From positions 1-49,761 of the forward strand of contig JAPLSW010000053.1 of the NCBI GenBank assembly GCA_026398435.1: a stretch of DNA of 49,761 nucleotides, read 5' to 3'. Below, one piece after another: positions 26,652 through 34,787 of the stretch (position 1 is the first letter of the stretch; each line of letters starts with the position of its first letter). The DNA is from Chlamydiota bacterium (GTDB taxonomy: Bacteria > Chlamydiota > Chlamydiia > Chlamydiales > Rhabdochlamydiaceae). Both the position numbers and the translations under genes were made by a program. Under the pieces are notes generated by a model that did no database searches, was not told the DNA's origin, and was given only the letters and a program-made list of their open reading frames with translations.

Positions 26652-29306
26652 ATGAGTAAAAGTAATAGCAGATCCCATCAAAATTCATCGCCAAATCAGT
26701 TACTTGGCGATTACACAATTTCTCTATCAAAATTCCAAGGGCTTGAAAAATCATTACAGATATTTAAAAGCCCTGATTTTAAACAACTCGGTGAAAAGCA
26801 AAAAAATGAGTGTGTACACCTGCAGCTGTGTAAACTCATCAACGAGGCCCAAGAGCCTTGCTTTCTCCTTGCAGCTGTTATTGATTATATTCAGCAGATC
26901 ACTCAAGAAAAAATTTTAGAAACCTACTCCTTTGCCCATTTTGAGCTTTGGCTCAACCAATTCTCCAGCTATTCACCGGAAGAAAACTACCGGATTCGTG
27001 GCAAGATTGTCGGTAAGTGGGTTCCAAGAGATGTTTACCAAACTCTTTTTCCGATTGGTATGGGAAAGACCTATCCAGGATCTCACTATGTCACGGGTCA
27101 TAATTCCCCAGATCTAGATACAACAGTTGCTTCCTTTTGGGGATGGGTGGATGCTTTTGGCGCAAGGATAAGTGAAGGGCTCCATATTTGGAATGTGCCG
27201 GGCGGTCCTCCTTCTTCTCAAGTCGAAATCAGCTTTCTTTTTGATAATATCTTTGGTCCTTCTATTTTCGATCATCTGACTAAAACTCGTACGAGCCTGA
27301 CTCTTTCCGGTATTGATCTTATGAGTCAAAAGGGGGTAGTTAAAAAACTAATTAATGAAACTACCTTTTCGATAGACCATGAAAGAAGTAACAACGCAGT
27401 AATGATCGTCGATGACATGGGCTATTTTTTAGGAGACTGGCGTAACTTTGATGTCGAAGGTGTTCGTCAAGTCATTATGATGCTCAATAACTGTCTAAGA
27501 TGGTTTGAAAGTCACCTCCATATTCAGCTCACATCTCTTTTTGCTCGGGAAAAACTTTCGCGTAAAGATCTTCCTTCATTTGCTCAAGATATATTTGGTA
27601 TGCGCATAGAGGAGTGTGATCTTGTTAAAGAGTTTACCGAAAAGCAGAAATGGCACCTAGATGCTTATTTAATTAAAGTATTAAAAGTAGAAAGAGGGCT
27701 AAAAAGCAGTTTTGAAGAGTTTGCGCTCAGTATGAATACTCTTCATATTTCAGAGTTTCAGGAGTTCATTGAGCTCTTTGCCTCCCTTACAACATCTTCG
27801 ATATTTGATCCATCAGGCAAGCTCGTAGAAAATAGACCTCAGATCTTCCATCATCTGGAAAAAATCATTAGGGGACTTGAAAAAGCGATCCAAAGTGTTA
27901 AAGACTATGTCGATCGCCTTGGTGTTGCTTTAGATATCAAAAGAGATGTATTTGGCTATTTTCCGCAAGTTGTAAGCTATCGCGCTGAAGTGGAAGAGAT
28001 ACGCAGTAAAATGGGCAACTATCCCTACCTTACGGTCACCTCGTCCGATAAGGAAGGTAGACAAATTCCTCTTGGCGTAATACATGCTCTTGATGTGCAT
28101 AAGCCGGTTCTTGGCACGGTATCGCTTAGAGATTTTTGTAATAAAGAAGAGACGAAGATCCCTTCCTATTTTGAAGTGATCTCTGTGATAGACCATCATA
28201 AGACCTCCCTTTCAACTCTTTCAACTCCGAATGCTTATATTTCTGATCAGCAGTCCTCTAATTCTCTTGTAGCTGAGAAGGCTTTTGAAATTAATGATGC
28301 CTTTAGTCTCGGAGGAAGAGGTCCTATTCAGATCGACACTGAGGCAAAAGACCTCGAGAAAGATATGTCTTCTTTAGAAAGTAAGCGCCTTATGCAAAGA
28401 CTGCTGCAAAAGCAGCTTGTAAGCGCCAGAAAATCCACTTATTTTGTCGACCCCCAAAGGGAATTCCTCGAATATTTCCACTGTTTATATGCGATATTAG
28501 ACGATACTGACCTTCTTTCTAAGGTGTCTTATCGCGATATAGAATGTGTTACTTCCCTTCTTAACCGTATGAAGTCGATTTCGATCGGTCGGGAAATGGA
28601 GATCATATCCTTTGATGATTTGCCAAGAGATGACTTCTTTGTAACTAAAGCTGCAAAAAGGATTTTACAAAATAGGGATATGTATTCTCTCTATAGTAAA
28701 ATATACAACCTAAAAGAAGAGAGTGTAGAGCATAATTTGCGTATTTCTGTGAAGGGGGAGCCTTCAAGTGTCTTTTCTGATACCAAAGAGCAGAATGGCT
28801 GTTGCAGGGTTGGACAAACAAAAATGTTCTCTAAGAACTTTCCTACATTTTTTAAGCATGCTCCTGAGATCCGGGCTCTTTGGTATGTAGAGGCCAAGGA
28901 ATTTCATAGAGAAAGGGAAGAGTGCGATCTGCATATGCATATGATAAGCACGGTCCCAAGCGCAGAAGATGTCTTTGCAGGTACCGAAGGGAAATATTCG
29001 CATAAAGATGAGCTATGGATCTGGATCCCTTCTAAAGACGCTGCAATTGAGCATCTCAAAATCTTTTTAAACGCGTTTAAACAGGTTCCGGCATTTATTG
29101 ATAATGACTTAGAAGTGGAATTTTTAGGGGACAATAGTGGAGAGCTTGGCAGGATTTTCCAAGAAAGCTTTTTAACGATACCTAGAAAATCTCTAGCTTC
29201 AGACAAGAAAATCTCTATTCCTATTGCAGTGCTACGCTATACAGCTGGCACTATCAATTCGCGTAAGGCGATGATATCGCCTTACCTGCCCAAATTGATT
29301 AACTAA
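26652..29306 (+). CDS. Very large DHH-superfamily phosphoesterase-like protein
   Basis: About 884 residues. Two motifs of the DHH phosphoesterase superfamily are visible: TGHNSPDLDTTVAS near residue 149 (compare the GHxNPDTDT of manganese pyrophosphatases) and SVIDHHKTSL near 512. FAMILY-like aspartates also occur in GVIHALDVHKP and ILDDTDLLSK. DHH enzymes are Mn-dependent phosphohydrolases (PpaC, RecJ, nanoRNase, c-di-AMP phosphodiesterase). The motifs are ~360 residues apart, unlike the ~100 usual, so a helical domain seems inserted. ATG at 26652 has GGGGAT upstream; a GTG at 26640 is less likely. Substrate unknown. It abuts convergent khpA with no gap. Confidence 0.7.
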   Translation: MSKSNSRSHQNSSPNQLLGDYTISLSKFQGLEKSLQIFKSPDFKQLGEKQKNECVHLQLCKLINEAQEPCFLLAAVIDYIQQITQEKILETYSFAHFELWLNQFSSYSPEENYRIRGKIVGKWVPRDVYQTLFPIGMGKTYPGSHYVTGHNSPDLDTTVASFWGWVDAFGARISEGLHIWNVPGGPPSSQVEISFLFDNIFGPSIFDHLTKTRTSLTLSGIDLMSQKGVVKKLINETTFSIDHERSNNAVMIVDDMGYFLGDWRNFDVEGVRQVIMMLNNCLRWFESHLHIQLTSLFAREKLSRKDLPSFAQDIFGMRIEECDLVKEFTEKQKWHLDAYLIKVLKVERGLKSSFEEFALSMNTLHISEFQEFIELFASLTTSSIFDPSGKLVENRPQIFHHLEKIIRGLEKAIQSVKDYVDRLGVALDIKRDVFGYFPQVVSYRAEVEEIRSKMGNYPYLTVTSSDKEGRQIPLGVIHALDVHKPVLGTVSLRDFCNKEETKIPSYFEVISVIDHHKTSLSTLSTPNAYISDQQSSNSLVAEKAFEINDAFSLGGRGPIQIDTEAKDLEKDMSSLESKRLMQRLLQKQLVSARKSTYFVDPQREFLEYFHCLYAILDDTDLLSKVSYRDIECVTSLLNRMKSISIGREMEIISFDDLPRDDFFVTKAAKRILQNRDMYSLYSKIYNLKEESVEHNLRISVKGEPSSVFSDTKEQNGCCRVGQTKMFSKNFPTFFKHAPEIRALWYVEAKEFHREREECDLHMHMISTVPSAEDVFAGTEGKYSHKDELWIWIPSKDAAIEHLKIFLNAFKQVPAFIDNDLEVEFLGDNSGELGRIFQESFLTIPRKSLASDKKISIPIAVLRYTAGTINSRKAMISPYLPKLIN

Positions 29307-29576
29307 TTACTCAGCTTCTGTGGCTGCTGTCTCTTCTGCTTTTTCATCTTCGATGATCTCGAGATTTACACGTAGACCATTGCGGCTAGCAACGGACATA
29401 AGAAGAGTACGGATTGCATTAATTGTCTTGCCTTTCTTACCGATGATTTTACCGATATCAGATTTTTCAACAGCAAGTTCAATAATTAACGTGTGCGTTC
29501 CGCCGACTTCGTTTATTTTTACTTTGTCAGGGTAGTCGACTAGGTTTTTTACGATATATTCAACAAATTCTTTCAT
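29307..29576 (-). CDS. khpA: KH-domain RNA-binding protein KhpA
   Basis: About 89 residues of the KhpA/YlqC family: MKEFVEYIVKNLVDYPDKV, then a KH domain with the loop GKIIGKKGKTINAIRTLL. It binds RNA and in other bacteria affects division and small-RNA regulation. ATG at 29576 matches the family N terminus and has AGGAT about 8 nt upstream; an ATG 22 codons earlier would add unrelated residues. The C terminus is Glu/Ala-rich. Confidence 0.93.
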   Translation of the reverse strand: MKEFVEYIVKNLVDYPDKVKINEVGGTHTLIIELAVEKSDIGKIIGKKGKTINAIRTLLMSVASRNGLRVNLEIIEDEKAEETAATEAE

Positions 29577-29694
29577 TTTTCGATCCTTTTTGAATTCAGA
29601 AAAGTAGCTCACTCGCATAGGGTGGAGAAACATACCAAGCATCAGGATAACGGAACTCGGAAAATAGATCCAGACTCAAGTTAGAAATTTATTT

Positions 29695-29722
29695 TTAAAA
29701 AATACTCTTCCCTAAGGAAAAG
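29695..29722 (-). terminator. Terminator after the MFS transporter gene
   Basis: Reading the minus strand, stem CTTTTCC-ttag-GGAAGAG (7 bp, one G-U) is followed by TATTTTTT. It begins 11 nt after the stop of the transporter gene. Confidence 0.6.
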
Positions 29723-29732
29723 ATGAAAAATA

Positions 29733-30983
29733 TTATTTAGCGAGTAAGGATTTTAAGGAAAATTTGTTCCTGATGCAGCCGTAGTAAAAGAGAATAGCTG
29801 CCAAAAACATTGAAAAAGTTCCCGCCCAAATAGGACTAAAGTGACTCGCTCCCACAAGAAATCCCGATACTAAGGGACTAAAGGCAAAGGCGCTAGAGGT
29901 AACTGAAGAGAGGACTCCCAGCATCTCCCCCTGGGAATTGCCTTTCACCCACATAGAGACCATGGCAGAGGCTGTGGGAAAAAGAAGACTGAGTAAGATC
30001 TGCTGCAGAGGAACGTAAATCCAAAGACCAACGGCGCTCGTATCTATAAGAAAAAGACCGATTGAGCCCCCAAGGCCTATCAGTCCAAAGAAATACATCG
30101 CAGCAGGTTTGAACCTTTGGGATATAGGCTTTAGGAAAAGCCCGCAGCTCAAGGCGTAAAATCCAGCTCCATAAGCGTAAAAAGAGCCGATCTCAGTTGA
30201 GGTAAATTGGTACTGTTTTATCCAGTGAACTGGAATAAATTCCCAGAAAAAAGACCATCCAAAACAAAAAATAAAGACGCATCCAAAAAGATATTTTAGA
30301 TCGGGATTGGAGAAGGCTTTCACAAAATTTTTTGACCCTTTAGTAATGCTAATAGCCGCTTTTGCAGTTAGAGCATGAGTTTCTTTGAAAACCGTAAGCA
30401 CTAGGCTTAGGCATAAAACACTTGCTGCCGCTGCAAAAACAAAGGGAGCTGCAAATCCCCCAAGGGAAGAAATAACGCTTAACTTCCCACCGAGATAGGG
30501 GCCTAGTGTAAATCCCAGGCCATAGGCCATATTTAAATAACCGAAATTTTTAACTTTCTCATTTTCAGCGCTGATGTCAGCAAGCGAAGCGCTAACAACC
30601 GCCATATTACCGGCTCCTACACCAATTACGATCCTTGAAAGGATGAGGATGACAAGATTCTGCGTGATCGCTCCCCAAAATGCGAGTCCATAGCCAGCAA
30701 TGGTTAGTAGTAATGTTACTTTAAGGAGAGGCTTTCTTCCCCTCTGATCAGAAAGGGCTCCAATGATCGGTGAGCTGAAAAATTGAGCAATTGGCATGGT
30801 GGCGAGCAAGACGCCAAGCCAGATCCCTTTTTGTAGATCTGTTGTTGTCCCAATAGGTAGTAAATAGCCTTCCTCAAATAGCATAGAAGAGAACATCGGA
30901 TAGACAAGGCCGACTCCCGTCCAATCGATAAAAGTAATGAGAAGGATAATAAAAAATGTGATTTTTTTTTGGCCGGAAGGCAT
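29733..30983 (-). CDS. MFS transporter, TetA-like drug:H+ antiporter family
   Basis: About 416 residues with twelve hydrophobic segments. Motif A GALSDQRGRKPLL lies in the loop after helix 2, and RIVIGVGAGNMAVVSASLADI resembles the TetA/DHA1 12-helix group. Such proteins exchange drugs or metabolites for protons across the inner membrane; the substrate cannot be read. ATG at 30983, preceded by AGGTG, is preferred over the GTG two codons earlier. It is monocistronic, with a terminator on the 3' side. Confidence 0.88.
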   Translation of the reverse strand: MPSGQKKITFFIILLITFIDWTGVGLVYPMFSSMLFEEGYLLPIGTTTDLQKGIWLGVLLATMPIAQFFSSPIIGALSDQRGRKPLLKVTLLLTIAGYGLAFWGAITQNLVILILSRIVIGVGAGNMAVVSASLADISAENEKVKNFGYLNMAYGLGFTLGPYLGGKLSVISSLGGFAAPFVFAAAASVLCLSLVLTVFKETHALTAKAAISITKGSKNFVKAFSNPDLKYLFGCVFIFCFGWSFFWEFIPVHWIKQYQFTSTEIGSFYAYGAGFYALSCGLFLKPISQRFKPAAMYFFGLIGLGGSIGLFLIDTSAVGLWIYVPLQQILLSLLFPTASAMVSMWVKGNSQGEMLGVLSSVTSSAFAFSPLVSGFLVGASHFSPIWAGTFSMFLAAILFYYGCIRNKFSLKSLLAK

Positions 30984-31100
30984 GAGCACCTAGGAGTTAT
31001 AGAATCTATAATATCTGGATGGCTATCTCAGTCAAGGAAAATAGAAGCTTAACTAAAGGAGCGTAAGGACCGCGCGAAACCTTTAAGCTCTGATGAATGG

Positions 31101-31313
31101 TTATGTTGGTTTTTTTCTAGAGCGCAGGTTTTGAGTAATTGTAGGAGAAACATCGGCCTCGGCTGCTAATTTTTTAACAGAGATATGATCTTCTTCTATA
31201 GTAGCGAGTAATAATTCAGATACCAAGAGTTCTCTATATTCTTTGCCCAGAAGCTTTTTTTGTTTTTTATTTTCTATAAATTTTTCAAAGGTGGACTTAG
31301 GTGTCCTTTTCAT
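31101..31313 (-). CDS. Orphan helix-turn-helix antitoxin-like protein
   Basis: 70 residues. ISVKKLAAEADVSPTITQNLRS is a helix-turn-helix of the HigA/XRE antitoxin kind, preceded by a basic helix. Antitoxins of this type are usually ~95 residues and pair with a RelE/HigB toxin; none is seen on either side. The frame stops just after the recognition helix, following a run of seven A residues, so the C terminus may have been lost by slippage. Confidence 0.65.
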   Translation of the reverse strand: MKRTPKSTFEKFIENKKQKKLLGKEYRELLVSELLLATIEEDHISVKKLAAEADVSPTITQNLRSRKKPT

Positions 31314-31349
31314 AACAGGTATCCTTACAAAAATAGTAAAATTTGGCTC

Positions 31350-31880
31350 TTAAAGCTGCTTTTTTAGGGCATCCCGGATCTGGAAGAGTACATTCTGATC
31401 CGTAACGAATGACTTGTCATAGGGAGCGTAATTCTGCCCCCATCGGGTATCCTTAAATAAAAAACCCGCAAATTCTCTTGGCTCTTTGTAGCGTGGAACG
31501 ATGTGCATATGGATCACTGGAGAGGTGTTACTCAGGGCAGCGTAATTCATCTTATCCGGATGAAAAAGGATTTTAAGGGATTCTTTTACTTCTTGTCCTA
31601 TTAAGAAAAATTCTTCACGGACGTCGCCATCGATCGCTAAAAAATCATCTACGCCATCTTCATCTTTCAGCTGGACAAAAGTTCTGCCAAGATAGCACTG
31701 GTTCTCGTGAAGATAAAGGTCCCAATGCTTATAGGATTTAATTTTCAGTTGCTCGTAATCCATGATAATCCTTTTTTCTTGTGCATTTTCAACGGCCTTT
31801 GCAGGACTCGCTCCTAAGAAGCACAAGGCAGAAAAAAACGCAAAACCAATGATTGTAAAATGACGTAAATTTAATCTCAT
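31350..31880 (-). CDS. HIT-family protein with an N-terminal signal peptide
   Basis: 176 residues. The C-terminal domain has the histidine-triad region SNTSPVIHMHIVPRY, matching HxHxHxxPR except that the first histidine is Val; the two remaining histidines include the catalytic position. HIT proteins hydrolyse dinucleoside polyphosphates or nucleotide conjugates, normally in the cytoplasm. Here residues 1-29 form a clear Sec signal (FTIIGFAFFSALCFLGASPAKA). A second ATG at 31763, with AAGGA 5 nt upstream, would make a cytoplasmic form. Both starts have plausible ribosome sites. Confidence 0.8.
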   Translation of the reverse strand: MRLNLRHFTIIGFAFFSALCFLGASPAKAVENAQEKRIIMDYEQLKIKSYKHWDLYLHENQCYLGRTFVQLKDEDGVDDFLAIDGDVREEFFLIGQEVKESLKILFHPDKMNYAALSNTSPVIHMHIVPRYKEPREFAGFLFKDTRWGQNYAPYDKSFVTDQNVLFQIRDALKKQL

Positions 31881-31915
31881 TATGGTCCTCGGAGGAATTT
31901 TTTAACTAAGCTAAT

Positions 31916-32827
31916 TTACGGGAGATTTTCCCCGAAGGGACGCATATCGCTAGGTATCGGAGCCTCTAATATGAGCTCCTTTCCAGTAAACGGATGGATG
32001 AATTTCATCCTCATAGCATGTAAGAGTTGCCGATCTATTGAGTGCTTCTTATTGGCGCTTTCACTGCCATAGATGGAGTCGCCAAGAACTGGTGTTTTGA
32101 GATGCTTTAAATGCACCCTGATTTGGTGGGTTCTTCCGGTAATCAGTCCTATTTCTACAATAGATAGGGTGGAGCTTTTTTTCAGAACTTTAAAATCGCT
32201 TATCGCCTCTTTTCCTGATTCATCAATCGCCATCTCTTGCCGACGAGTAGGGTGCCTTTTCATAGGAGCAGAAACTCTTCCCTCGGGAGGGGCGCCTACA
32301 GCTACTGCCACATAGGTCTTTTGGATTTTTCTTTGGCTGAAGAGTTCAACAAGCGCTCTATGAGCGCTAGAGGTCTTAGCTGCAATAAGGACACCGGAGG
32401 TGTCTTTATCGAGTCTATGCACAATACCTGGTCTTAGAGGATCGGTTCCTTCGTACTCTAAATTTTTGCAGTGGAATAGTAGGGCATTTACAAATGTTGA
32501 TTTCGGGTGTCCGGGTCCTGGATGGACAACCATTCCAAAGGGCTTATTTACAGCCAGAATATAATCGTCTTCGTAAAGGATATTTAAGGGAATATCTTCA
32601 GCTTCCAGAGATATTTCCGGAGGAAGCTCAAAACAAATTTCGATCTCATCGCCGGAGGCAGGTTTCTGCCGTTTCTTCCAGGGATCTCCGTTAACAAGGA
32701 CGCTTCCCTTCTCAATTAGTGATTGAAAATAGGTGCGCGAGAATGTAGGAAAGCGGACGGACAAAAGCTTGTCCAGGCGCATGCCTACTTCTTCATCTTG
32801 GATAAAAAGGGCTTCTGTAGAGGTCAT
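31916..32827 (-). CDS. rluD: Ribosomal large subunit pseudouridine synthase RluD-family
   Basis: 303 residues. An N-terminal S4 domain (MRLDKLLSVRFPTFSRTYFQ) precedes the catalytic RluA-family core with GIVHRLDKDTSGVLIAAK containing the essential aspartate, and TGRTHQIRVHL. It converts specific uridines in 23S rRNA helix 69 to pseudouridine. Length and order match RluD (SfhB). Confidence 0.95.
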   Translation of the reverse strand: MTSTEALFIQDEEVGMRLDKLLSVRFPTFSRTYFQSLIEKGSVLVNGDPWKKRQKPASGDEIEICFELPPEISLEAEDIPLNILYEDDYILAVNKPFGMVVHPGPGHPKSTFVNALLFHCKNLEYEGTDPLRPGIVHRLDKDTSGVLIAAKTSSAHRALVELFSQRKIQKTYVAVAVGAPPEGRVSAPMKRHPTRRQEMAIDESGKEAISDFKVLKKSSTLSIVEIGLITGRTHQIRVHLKHLKTPVLGDSIYGSESANKKHSIDRQLLHAMRMKFIHPFTGKELILEAPIPSDMRPFGENLP

Positions 32828-32906
32828 AAAAAAATGGCAATAAAATCTTGTTAAAGGAGAGCAGTATACAGCTAGAATCCTTTAAGAGACATAAGAAAAG
32901 GGATAT

Positions 32907-33329
32907 TTATTCGTCGGGATCATCGCCGTTTGCAACTTTTTTCATTTCATCCTGAGACGCCTTCCACTGCTGATCCGATCTTTTCATCTCAGATATCATC
33001 GATTTTAAAAAACTATTGATAAACTGTGTAAGCTGCTGAGGGGTGGCTCCACTGGGGAACATGGCGGCCCAGGGGCCTGTAGCCATGGGAGATTGAAGGT
33101 GGGATGACTGGGTTACGATACCTGAGGATCCTACCTGATGAGATGGTGGTGGCGCACCGGGAGACGCTGGCGCTTTAAAGGTCGGATCTTTAAACGTTGG
33201 GGCTTTAAAGGTTGGGTTATGCGAAGTGGGTGTAGATGGAGAAGTTGTGGGCTTGCTTGGCACATTGGAAGTAGGAGTAGGATTCGGATTAATGGGGGGT
33301 AGATTGCTTGGATTTGAAGGTATAGACAT
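32907..33329 (-). CDS. Pro/Thr-rich small protein A of a tandem paralog family
   Basis: 140 residues. The first ~75 are low-complexity Pro/Thr/Ser/Asn with a short repeat FKAPTFKDPTFKAP. The C-terminal ~65 hold the block GPWAAMFPSGATPQQLTQFI then FLKSMISEMKRSDQQWKASQ, a helical hairpin. The same block recurs in the next gene at 33420-33671. No signal peptide is seen. Disordered N terminus plus compact helical C terminus fits a secreted effector or coiled-coil partner, but function is unknown. Small hypothetical genes also lie after rluD in Chlamydia (CT659 position, from memory). Confidence 0.75.
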   Translation of the reverse strand: MSIPSNPSNLPPINPNPTPTSNVPSKPTTSPSTPTSHNPTFKAPTFKDPTFKAPASPGAPPPSHQVGSSGIVTQSSHLQSPMATGPWAAMFPSGATPQQLTQFINSFLKSMISEMKRSDQQWKASQDEMKKVANGDDPDE

Positions 33330-33381
33330 TTTTTAACTCCCGGAAATAAATGGAATTATTTCGATGTTTTATTTTACATGT

Positions 33382-33387
33382 ATTATA
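33382..33387 (-). promoter_or_regulatory. Likely -10 element for small protein A
   Basis: TATAAT on the minus strand about 53 nt upstream of the ATG at 33329. Surroundings are extremely AT-rich and no good -35 is evident. The following bases (ACATGTAAAATAAAA) resemble the region after the -10 of the paralog promoter at 33707. Confidence 0.35.
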
Positions 33388-33419
33388 TCGTAAATATTAT
33401 TTCAATATATAATATGGGG

Positions 33420-33671
33420 TTATTTGTAATTTCTTTTTTGCTCTTGTTGCATTTCTTTCCATTTTTTATCAGCTCTTTTCATCTCGGAAATCATCGTATT
33501 TAAAAATCCATTAATAAATTGAGTGAGCTCCTCAGGGGACGCTCCTCCATGGAACATTTTTGCCCAGGGGCTGGTGGCTCTGTTTTCCATAGGGGGTTGG
33601 GGTGCGCTGTTTGCAGGAAATTCAAGGGCAGTAGTTGAGTTGGCAGCAGAGGTAACGGATGGGCAGGACAT
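33420..33671 (-). CDS. Small protein B of the tandem paralog family
   Basis: 83 residues. The C-terminal block ATSPWAKMFHGGASPEELTQ, FINGFLNTMISEMKRADKKW matches protein A almost residue for residue, whereas the N terminus is a shorter Ser/Ala/Pro stretch. A TATAAT with TG one base upstream lies ahead of it, so it has its own promoter. No signal peptide. Confidence 0.75.
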   Translation of the reverse strand: MSCPSVTSAANSTTALEFPANSAPQPPMENRATSPWAKMFHGGASPEELTQFINGFLNTMISEMKRADKKWKEMQQEQKRNYK

Positions 33672-33706
33672 AAGACTCTCTTAAAATATACATTTGCACG
33701 TATAGT

Positions 33707-33715
33707 ATTATATCA
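33707..33715 (-). promoter_or_regulatory. Extended -10 promoter for small protein B
   Basis: On the minus strand TGATATAAT is a full extended -10 (TGnTATAAT), about 36 nt upstream of the ATG at 33671. The -35 is poor, as is common with extended -10 promoters. Confidence 0.5.
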
Positions 33716-33753
33716 GAAAGAATACTGCAATACAGGGAGTTTTTTTGAAATAA

Positions 33754-33782
33754 AGAAGCCGCACCAAAGTAGTGCGGCTTCT
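33754..33782 (-). terminator. Terminator after small protein C
   Basis: Perfect 11-bp stem AGAAGCCGCAC/GTGCGGCTTCT with a 7-nt loop, followed on the minus strand by TTATTTC. It lies 27 nt past the stop of the gene at 33809-33991 and separates proteins C and B into different transcripts. Confidence 0.85.
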
Positions 33783-33808
33783 AGAGCTCATTTTTCTGCT
33801 GCAAATTC

Positions 33809-33991
33809 TTAGTTCAAGGTATCCGTATATTGTGCTTGCATGTCTGATTGAGACTGTTTCCACTGAGCATCAGATTGGTGAATCTGGTTTCCTAGGAAAC
33901 CAAGTTCCTGTTGCCAAAATTTAGGGGTGAAATAGTCGGGGTAGGGAGTAGAGTTAGCATTGTTGGATGTTGAAATAGGATCTATTTCCAT
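33809..33991 (-). CDS. Small protein C, divergent member of the tandem family
   Basis: 60 residues. It keeps the core pattern: an aromatic/PxFW entry (YFTPKFWQQELGFLGNQIHQ) and an SDAQWKQSQSDM helix equivalent to RSDQQWKASQDEM of protein A. The N terminus is Ser/Asn-rich. It has a strong dedicated promoter and its own terminator, so it is expressed as a single-gene unit despite its size. Function unknown. Confidence 0.65.
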   Translation of the reverse strand: MEIDPISTSNNANSTPYPDYFTPKFWQQELGFLGNQIHQSDAQWKQSQSDMQAQYTDTLN

Positions 33992-34042
33992 ATGAGCTCC
34001 ATTTTGTTATCCGGAGAAGAAACGTCTTCCCCGATAACTACT

Positions 34043-34071
34043 ATTATAGCATAAAATTAATTGTTAGTCAA
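34043..34071 (-). promoter_or_regulatory. Strong sigma-70 promoter for small protein C
   Basis: On the minus strand TTGACT (34066-34071) and TATAAT (34043-34048) are 17 nt apart, a near-consensus promoter with perfect -10 and spacing. The predicted start lies about 45 nt before the ATG at 33991. Confidence 0.85.
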
Positions 34072-34112
34072 ATTTTGACAAATTATCTGTAATTAGATGT
34101 AAGGATTTAATT

Positions 34113-34718
34113 ATGAGTGAAATAAAGGTTCAATGGTCTATAAATGACCCCTCGGTGCTTGAAATTCATCTCCAGGATATTTTGTGGAGATCTGTTTCTA
34201 AAAGCTTGTTTTCTAGTATGTTACGAGGAATTTCCTTGGAGATTTCAGAGGGGGAATTTAAGAGGATTTTTTCTGAAAACGAGCAGAAGATTGCTCTGAA
34301 TTACACTCTGCAGCTTCTGTCTAAGAGGTCTCTATTTATTTCTGAGCTTAAACTTAAGCTCCAAAGCAAGGGATTTTCGAGTAAAGCAATAGATGCTGCC
34401 ATAAGCTACAGCCAAAAGATTGGAGCATTATCGGAAGATCGAAAACTCAAGTATCTGGTAGAAAAAGCCGCTGAAAAGGGCAAAGGGGAAATGTTTATCC
34501 GGGCTATGTTAAGAAAATATCAGATTGAGGAATCAAAGATCGATGAGTGTTTTGCTGAGCTATCACTTGATCCTAAAGTTGCAATAGGCAAGCTTCTTGA
34601 AAAGAAACTGAAGAAATACTCTATGAAAGATACTCTTCAGAAGAAAAAGATGATCCACTTCTTGCAAAGAAGGGGATTTCAATTAGATGATATTTTTTCT
34701 GTAATAAGTGAAAAGTGA
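34113..34718 (+). CDS. recX: RecX-family regulatory protein
   Basis: 201 residues. The central pattern ALNYTLQLLSKRSLFISELK, LQSKGFSSKAIDAAISYSQK, AALSEDRKLKYLVEKAA-like segment and GEMFIRAMLRKYQI is the three-helix-bundle tandem repeat of RecX. RecX binds RecA filaments and limits recombination. AAGGA stands 7 nt before the ATG. It is not next to recA here. Sequence divergence at the termini keeps confidence moderate. Confidence 0.8.
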   Translation: MSEIKVQWSINDPSVLEIHLQDILWRSVSKSLFSSMLRGISLEISEGEFKRIFSENEQKIALNYTLQLLSKRSLFISELKLKLQSKGFSSKAIDAAISYSQKIGALSEDRKLKYLVEKAAEKGKGEMFIRAMLRKYQIEESKIDECFAELSLDPKVAIGKLLEKKLKKYSMKDTLQKKKMIHFLQRRGFQLDDIFSVISEK

Positions 34719-34787
34719 AAACGGGCTTTTGCTTTAATTTGCCCTCTGATTTATAAGGGACTTTTTTGCGTAAAATGGTGGGCGATC

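Noticed and set aside
34075..34103. TTGACA plus TGTAAG as the recX promoter
   Set aside because: The implied transcript start would fall next to the ATG and the -10 would overlap the ribosome site AAGGA, so the arrangement is not workable.
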